DNA of 64,000 nt, from positions 7,771,470 through 7,835,469 of the forward strand of contig JAJEKV010000050.1 in assembly GCA_021234155.1 (NCBI GenBank), given 5' to 3'. Under the pieces are notes generated by a model. It saw only the letters and a list, made by a program, of their open reading frames with translations, made no database searches and was not told the DNA's origin. Below are positions 57,007 to 64,000 of the stretch, piece by piece (the stretch's first letter is position 1; every line of letters begins with the position of its first letter). The position numbers and the translations under genes were made by a program. This DNA comes from Isoetes taiwanensis (Eukaryota > Streptophyta > Lycopodiopsida > Isoetales > Isoetaceae).

Positions 57007-57950
57007 AGAATAGAATAGAATAGAATAGTTTTTAGCGATCACAGGAACCAATGGGTCATGGGACCCATACAATGGGCTAGTATAATCATTACTACTAGGT
57101 TAAAAACCCACTGACTCGAAAGGTTTTCAAGGGAAAACGCTGCTTGATGATGTGATACTAGATAGCTTAGGTAATGACTCTTGGGAGGCTCGATAATTTG
57201 CAGGGCGTTTATCTAGAACCTCAAATATATACTAATGCCAAGTCGGCTACCTGAGATAGTTGCCGAGAAGTTGTGGAAGCGTGGAGATGGAATGCTGAGG
57301 TCAAAAAGTGATTCGGGACTATCTCAAAAAGCGGGGCAACTCGGAAGGTATGGCTTTCATCTTGATAACACTGTGGCCTTAGCGGACACATAGTCTGCTT
57401 CTGGCGGCAATTCATGACGCTCCCATCTCATGTCTCCAATGGTAGCACAGCGGGACCCGTCACGGTCAGTGCAAGAAATAGCTACAAAACATTCACGGAC
57501 AGTAAGAGCAAGCAAAATAAGCTTGGGGCCACAGTGCAAAGTGGGATTTATGTGTGCATGATGTGACCGAGTTTTTCACTTGGGCCATTGGTAGCATCCC
57601 ATATCTTTTGAGAAAAGCGACCATTAAGATATTGTTGCAAAGCTGGGGATCGAGAGCGGCGGCATGAGAGTAGGTGCTCTGGTTTGCCGCGACCCAGACA
57701 AACCATATGATGCAATGCTCTTTCCAGCTTGTCGTTCAAGCCAGCGAGGAGATTCGACCATGGCAAGTGGAAACCGGGGATACCTAACATCATCCATTAT
57801 GGTCTCGGAGATGTTGAAGGGCCAAAAACACATCTCTTGTAAAAGAATAATAGAACTTGGATTGTTTTTAACTACAAAGGGCGCAACAAGCAAGCATCAA
57901 ATTCTTGCCTCGAAACTGTGGCGATGCATGAGAAACATGTAATAATCTTG
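57007..57950 (-). mobile_element. LINE family A copy with GAATA tail
   Basis: The tail AGAATAGAATAGAATAG is at 57009-57028, and the 3' block runs to about 57150. Minus-strand coding remnants follow, including YQDESHTFRVAPLF (about 57330-57370), matching the 1-1258 copy, and a further segment to about 57900 with KSIASYGLSGSRQTRAPTL. No intact frame. It sits head-to-tail behind the previous copy. Confidence 0.65.
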
Positions 57951-59699
57951 ATTTCAAACATGTATTATACATTACAAAAGATACCCTCACTATCCTATGT
58001 TACTCCTCCCTCATGTGAATATATGCCCGAACAATGAGTGTTTTAGGGCAAAACAATATATAATAGTTATGGTTAGTATCGATACAAAAATAACTTTGGA
58101 AAAAAAAACACGTAGAATAGAAACACTCTTACAATGATGTAATATATATACATAATTATAGAGAGTTTCTTTTGTAATACACTAACATTTTTCTATAGTT
58201 TTAAATATGATATGGTGGTCATATTTTACTTGGGGTATCACGAATGCATATATCTATAGTCACGCCGCAGTATTTTTCACTTCTAATTTACTTATTCCCT
58301 AATGGTTTATATTTATGTTTGCATAATTTTTGTGCCATCATTTGAGTTATTTTAATGCCTGAGAATCAGGTCAGCAAGATCCTTCTATCAAGGGCTTCGA
58401 TAAAGAACCCTGTTCATGGCCATTTTTTCCTCGATTTTCTCTTTTCTAAAATCTAAAGCTAACTTGTCACAGTTTGAGCTCATATGTTCTAGGATTTTAT
58501 TCTTTTGGAAACTAAAATTGCTTTGCACTTCCTATGAAAAATCAATACAATATGGCGACATTACACATGCTTATTAATCCAAAATGCCTAAAATGTTTTC
58601 CTTGTCATTATGGCTACTTGCATGCCATCACCATCAAAACAGAAAACATGGATCGTGGAAGATTGAAAAATTCCAAGCCTTTTTAGAAGTCCATGTGTGT
58701 ACCTAGCACAAGAGATGCAGAAGCGAAGAATCTTGCCAAAAGCTTGTTTACTTGACCTCCTAAACTTACAAGTTTAATCTTTTATTTCTGAGAAGATTGA
58801 AGCTCAGTGGCAGTACCTAATATTTCTATCCTAGGTTGTCGTATATTTGTTCATTTTTCATCTTCTTAGGGGTGAGGTGGCAGCATGGCGATACAGAAAT
58901 CTTCCCTCTTTTATGCCCTGCTGCTTTAAACAACCATATCCACAAGGAAACCCCACGCCGTGGGTACAAATATTAATGCTCAAATGGTGAAAGGAAGGAA
59001 TGTCGTTTAATGCGCAGCTCGAGTGGGATATCATAAAAGGGAAATTGTCGAGGAAGATGCCATGTGGCTAGATGATACGGTGGGAAAAGATTACGGATTT
59101 AGAAAAACCCATTGCAACCCGTTGGTGTTGATTAGTCGTCGGCAGGGTGTCCAGGTCTATATAAAACAGCGATGGTAGTACGGGAACACCGATTACGCAT
59201 TCGGGGAGCATAGCGGCTGTGAGCGAAAGCGCACTCATGGGCGGCTGCAGTGGATTACCGCAGTGAATGATCCCAGGTCTCTGGAAATCGTGGCCGTGGC
59301 ATTCCCTATGGGCCAGGTGGTGCGGTGGGATGGGCGACATCAGAGCCAGCCCGACAAAATGCCATGGAGGGTGGTCTTTGCATCTGCTGTGGGATCTGGC
59401 GGAACTACTACCATCCTCTGCTTTTAACCCTCTTGCTCCCCAACTTGGGAGTGGGGTTTTTAAACAGGATTTGTAAGTATGGGGCTCACGCCCATTTTTG
59501 TAAATAGGGCTCGCCACTAAAATGGAAGTAGATGGGCTACGCCCACATTTTGTAAATTACCTCCTATAATATAAATATAAAGCTTTAAAAATTACTATAC
59601 ATGGATTGATTCTTTGTTTTATCGGTGTATGACTATGCAATGTCATGTGAAATTGTTTGGCGAAAGCCGTGTATGATGTGGGTAATGGAGTGCCATCCC
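57951..59699. other. AT-rich spacer with a possible LTR-like promoter
   Basis: 57951-58920 holds nothing recognised. At about 59157 TATATAAAA is followed by a GC-rich 400-base stretch and by two similar strings, GGCTCACGCCCATTTTTGTA and GGCTACGCCCACATTTTGTA (59480-59560), next to AT-rich sequence. This could be the R/U5 area of a decayed LTR, but no paired copy is visible. Confidence 0.3.
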
Positions 59700-62500
59700 A
59701 GATGCACTTGACTTAGAAATCTTTGGGTTGTGGCCTGCACCGAACAATTTGATAAGGACCAAGCCATGCGGACACTAATTTCCGGAAGAATTTTATGTGA
59801 GAATCATAAAATGAAGCCCAAATCACTTTCGTTCGACTTTTTGGTCTTGGATGTTTTACATCATGCAAAGATTTCATAGTATGTAGAAGAACCCAGAATA
59901 TAAGCATCTCTAAGTTCATCAATTATTGTTCAAAATTTACGGTAAACTAAGTTCTTGAAATTTGGAGGTGGAGTTATGAGTGAGCGCAAGTTAAGAAAAC
60001 AAAAGTGTCGGAGGAACATATTGAAAAGGCGTAAAGGCTTCTTGTCCATAAACCAATTTAAAGAGGTTGTGACCCGATGTGATCTTGAAGCAATGAGTTG
60101 TAAGTCAAAAGTACATGGGTAACTTTTTAAGTACTTAATCAGGTGGGCGTCTGATTTTCTTGAATAGTGATGAGAGTCTTTGTTGGTGCTTTTAAGCCAA
60201 TATTTCCCTTGAGGATAGTAAAGGTGTGCTTTTGCGATGATGTATCGGTAGAGATAATCGCAAAATCGACTCTTTGATGTTGGCGATTGACAAAATGAAC
60301 ACCTCGATCAGCAACAAGTGCCCCATTCGGACCGACCAAAGCGTGATGATGTCTTGATACCAGGGACGCACTTGATTACATGCTAGCTGCGGTGTTATGC
60401 GGAAGAGCGCGAAGCCTCGGCCCATTGGTGGCGTGTCGTTGATGACGAATGTAAGCGGGCATGGGTGCAGCGGAGATCGATGGGCCCCTAAAGTCCATTC
60501 CCATTTCTTTGGCAGAAGAGTGGTGACGTCGCGGGTTGTGTTCACCAGCGGACATCACCACGTGCGGGCGTGGCGTGGGCGAAATAACTGCGGGGAAGGA
60601 TTTTTGCGTGCCATGGTGTCAGGTGGAAATGTCACCAAGCCCTTCTGGGCTTGTCGAGGCAAATGTCGGGCACTTCATGAGGGGAGAACCACAGTCCAGG
60701 AACCATATCATACCCGCGTTTGCTCTGGGATAGCGCAACCATGGTGTGATGCAGACCTCGGGAGGCGGCGGGCGGGCGTGATTGAAGCTTTTCTTTGAGA
60801 GGCGTGCTGAGATCTCTTGAGGAGGAGGCACCGGTGAGAAGATCTGCTGGTAGTGATCTGAAACGATGTGGGCGTAAGCATGACCAAGCGTCAAGGAGAA
60901 GGCATCTGAAACACGAGTGGAGGGATCATGCAATGTGGATGCATGAGATAATCCGTGCGACATAAGGATTTACCCGACTTTATGAATGAAATTTCAAAGA
61001 CATTCTGCTGCGGAAGAAGGACCAGCAGGAGCAGTGCGCGTGGGGGCGTGGACTTGATACGATCAAATGAGGGAGGTGCCTAATGGTCCTTGAAGAATTT
61101 GATTTAGTAGCGAGATAATGGCGGAATGTTGGACACAAAAATTAAGCCAAGGCCTCTCTTTGGGTGGCGAGGAATAGTTAGCTCGTGAGGTGGAGTTTAC
61201 TGGCGGCATAGCAGTTCGTTTATGCAATGTCATCATATGCTTGAGAAAGAGCGACACCAATAGTAAATCGGAGACATCAACATGAACCTTGAAACATCCC
61301 ATTGAGAGACTTAACCACAGGGCTGGAGTAAGCAAAATCTTCAAGCGTACCAGGCATCGCTGGGAATTCAAAGCCCAAGTGGATTTATCACCTGTGAGGA
61401 TTTATGAATAGGATCAATGATACCAAGTCCGGGAATAGAAGGTGGAATAATAATTTGCTTGCCGAGGAAGAGCATCTCTCCTTTATATTAGATGGTGCTT
61501 GAGCTTTAAGCACACTTGGCCCAGTTCACTTGAGGATCTGTGGTGATACTGCCTTCACGACCACATGTCCTGAACTTTGGTGGCGAGAAGGTGCATTTCT
61601 CGGCATTGGATAATGCGGACTCATCATTACGAAAGGCAGGCTCTAATTTATCGAGGTGGTCATCCATGGAGGCGTAGGCGGAAGAGTCATCTTGAAAAAA
61701 TCTGGAGAAAGGTTTCTCCTTCATATAATCATATGAAAAGCAAAGGAGCATGATGCGTTGACGTTGATGGAGAGTTTGATAACCGAGAACCACCTTGTAG
61801 GCAAAGGGTGCCCCGCGGGGTGGTGAGGTAGTCTTGGAGTTGATCAGCTTCTTTTGATTGAAATTTGATTGCTTTGAAAAACCATCCATGAAGGAGTACA
61901 TTTCATGACGTGACCTCTTCTAGAACACAGTGCGAGAGGAAGGTGGGGAAGTGATCACGCTCAAGTGGCACGATTGAGTTGCAATAAGGCCACTAAGCGC
62001 CGGATCTTACCATTGTGTTTGAAACAATGGCGATGGGACTCACCCATTGAGGAATGTTTGACCTAAAGTAGATCAAACGCCCTGCTGCAGGCTAGGAGTT
62101 TGTCAATTTCAGCCTTGACTTTCGATCCACGCATTAATTTGGAGTTGATAAGTCTTGTCGTTGCTACTCTGGGGCCCGTGCATCGATTTAGTAGAAATGG
62201 TGAGTTCCCCAAGTTTTTGTTGATACCCAGAATCTTTATAGCTCGAGCAAAAATGTGTTTGAACTTTTGAAGAGGCGTGATGGTATGCTTTCGATAGGTG
62301 GTGGAAGAAGATTTGCGGCTAAGTAATTTGGTGATTGTTACGCCGCGTCTAATCTCAACTCGGGAGTTTGGTCTTGAGGCAACTCCAAATGTCTAAACAA
62401 TATAAGCGAGGAGGTTGAAACTTCCCATAATGAGGAGGGCTGCATTTCTTGACCCCAGCAAGAAAGCAGTTCTTTGGCGTCATCAACGGTGGTTCTTCGC
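59700..62500 (-). mobile_element. Decayed Ty3 pol, Tat-like, minus strand
   Basis: Domain order on the minus strand is RT (61506-61901: YSFMDGFSKQ, FAYKV, then DDSSAYASMDDHLDKLE, and NAEKCTF), RNase H (61063-61371: FKVHVDVSDL, then CVQHS), a linker, integrase core (60139-60561: WTLGAH/MDFRGPIS frames and DRGVHFVNRQH), and integrase tail (59713-59922: SFYDSHIKFFRKLVSAWLGPYQIVRC). Each block lies in short, shifting frames with many stops. It is much older than the element at 26262. No chromodomain is visible. Flanking LTRs were not identified. Confidence 0.65.
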
Positions 62501-62629
62501 GGCGGCATAAACGTCAAAACGTTCGAGGAGCTAATCTGTGTCGGAAAAAATGGTCAAGGCGTTGAATTCTATTGCAAAAAGGGAGCCAGGTAAAGGAGGT
62601 CAGCGAGGCACTTACGGCCACAAATCACG

Positions 62630-64000
62630 TGTGGCGTTCGAGAATATCGCTATGAATACGTATGTTCACGGACCCCGTCACTATCTGATCTATCTTCATA
62701 GTCTTGTATACCATAGATTCGCCAGCACTAGGGGCATGGCTGATTATTCATATAACTTAGCCAACCTTAAGTTAAGACCATTTTCCACGTGGCCTTAACC
62801 TGTTGGGCAACCGCCACCGCGAGACTCACCCCGATTGGTGCGCGTGGCATCCTAGGTGGACCCCTAACTTATATAGGAACGGAACCTAACCCTAGGCCTC
62901 TTTTCCGACCTAGCACCCGGAGACTCACCTACTAGATTGAAACCGGGTTTGAACATAGATTCTTGTGGCATAGGTAGTGCGGCGGCCCAGTAGACTCGTT
63001 CTTGAGCCAAAAGGCGGCATCACGTGGTCGAGACCATGGGAGGCCTACGGATCTGGAGAGGGAGGCATGGGGCCCCGGTATGTAGAGTAGTAGTTGGCGG
63101 GTAGCTCATGCAGGAGTTAGCATTCCGGATGTGCCTGTATCTTGTATCTAGAGTGAGGCCGTCCACCAGAACTTGAGTATTCAACATCTTGAACCCTAAT
63201 CAGCTGAACCCCTAACCCTTAGTTGGGTTGTATGATTAAGTTAAGATGTTCTTCTTATAATTATTCTCATGATATGATGATTATGTGATGATGGTTGATC
63301 ATTGTTTGCTCCTCTTGTATTGGGAAGGGGTAGAGACCTAGGGCCGTATGTAGTATGCTCCTGGGTAGATCCCTTAGTTCTATTAGTTGCGGCTTTGTGC
63401 ATAGGGAGCCCACCAGGGCTATCGCGAGGCTATGATGTGACTCGGCACCATAGCAGGGGCTAGAGGAATGTGGAGGAGGATCCTGTAGGGTGGGGGCTTG
63501 GAGGGATCCCATAGTGGGCTAGGCTTTATGGTGGGTCCTTACGTGTGGGGCATGGGTGAGGCCTCCACAGAGATAAATTAGTGCGCCACTGCCTCTCGAG
63601 GCACACAAGTGTTGGCTTAGCTCGTTTTGGGGAAATTTGGGAAAGATTACAGATAGGTATTATGCATACGATTCTCTAGCCCGCCGCAGAACCTCTAGAC
63701 CTGGGGAGGGAGATGCAGCCCTTCACTGCCCTCAGCGGACCGGGGAGTACAACACAGGAGTAGTCAGATGGGGTGATGCCATGGGATTGCGTGTCAGGAA
63801 GGCTAGAGTCATGCAGGCTGATTTAGCCCATGCAAAAGTAGCTATGTACGGAGGGGGGCGGATGGAGTGGTCCAGCCTAGCCCATTGTGCTATACAGGCC
63901 CTCGCCATTGTTATGACTCGAAATTTTGCTCTATCTTTGAGGCCCTGCTTGATCGGTCATCCTCCTTGTAGTCCAGACCATGGGAGCAATACGTAACTGA
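62630..64000 (+). repeat. LTR of a related Ty3 element, cut by window end
   Basis: Starts TGTGGCGTTCG like the 5' LTR at 26262. 63310-63350 matches 26970-27010 (CTTGTATTGGGAAGGGG, GTAGAGACC), and 63855-63880 matches 27412-27436 (GGGCGGATGGAGTGG). By length about 190 bases are missing at the right. It lacks an upstream polypurine tract, so it is either a 5' LTR or a solo LTR in plus orientation. Confidence 0.7.

Noticed and set aside
59068-59517. 149-codon minus-strand ORF
   Set aside because: Composition unremarkable, no motif; lies in the possible LTR-like promoter area and reads against its TATA box.
1-64000. CRISPR arrays, bacterial operons, prophage genes
   Set aside because: No direct repeats with uniform spacers and no dense same-strand coding. 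The short-frame, intron-bearing, repeat-rich character is eukaryotic.

Overview
The window reads as nuclear DNA of a land plant with a large, transposon-rich genome. Supporting evidence is an intronless phytochrome-kinase-substrate-like gene, a broken HAK/KUP potassium transporter with plant-type introns, chromodomain Ty3 retrotransposons primed by initiator tRNA-Met, LINE remnants, a DUF7869-type gene, and long AT-rich stretches without coding potential. Nothing looks prokaryotic. A fern, lycophyte or other non-flowering plant would fit, but the sequence does not settle the lineage. Only one host-like gene is clearly intact (49545-51467, minus).

Layout. 1-1258: 3' part of a LINE with a TTCC tail. 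1259-14400: mostly AT-rich and non-coding, with local tandem duplications and short 3'-end copies of the same LINE family. 14419-16663 (minus): decayed DUF7869 gene. 16690-18069 (minus): a second type of LINE remnant. 18183-25424: a palindrome-rich locus holding a possible small spliced ORF, four tandem units of about 260 bp, a DUF8039/CACTA-like scrap and a broken large gene with a DGQH motif and a C-terminal FCP1/HAD domain. 25580-26261: a LINE copy. 26262-40813: a chromovirus-type Ty3 element inserted next to that LINE copy. It has a 5' LTR, a primer site, about 7 kb of extra DNA, decayed gag-pol with chromodomain, a polypurine tract and a truncated 3' LTR. 40856-42250: HAK/KUP pseudogene. 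42414-42795: long inverted repeat. 43741-46186: element containing about 2.1 kb of almost pure purine. 46190-48990: unrecognised sequence including a hairpin plus tRNA-like fold. 49545-51467: PKS-like gene. 52480-56070: non-coding, with duplications and inverted repeats. 56075-57950: LINE copies. 59700-62500 (minus): decayed Ty3/Tat-like pol. 62630-64000: start of another LTR related to the one at 26262.

The most unusual part is the extra DNA between the primer site and gag. An open frame of 358 codons starts, at a strong-context ATG (28468), with MARTKQTARK, identical to the first ten residues of histone H3. A TATA box and a pair of near-identical hairpins lie upstream. The same arrangement (two hairpins with almost the same spacing, then a TATA box) recurs upstream of a second, decayed unit at about 30400-31990. 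Since the same element carries an integrase chromodomain, a class of fold that can read methylated H3 tails, a histone-mimic system carried by a retroelement is a testable possibility. A second unusual system is the palindrome family based on CTCGACT...AGTCGAG, whose centre varies while symmetry is often kept.
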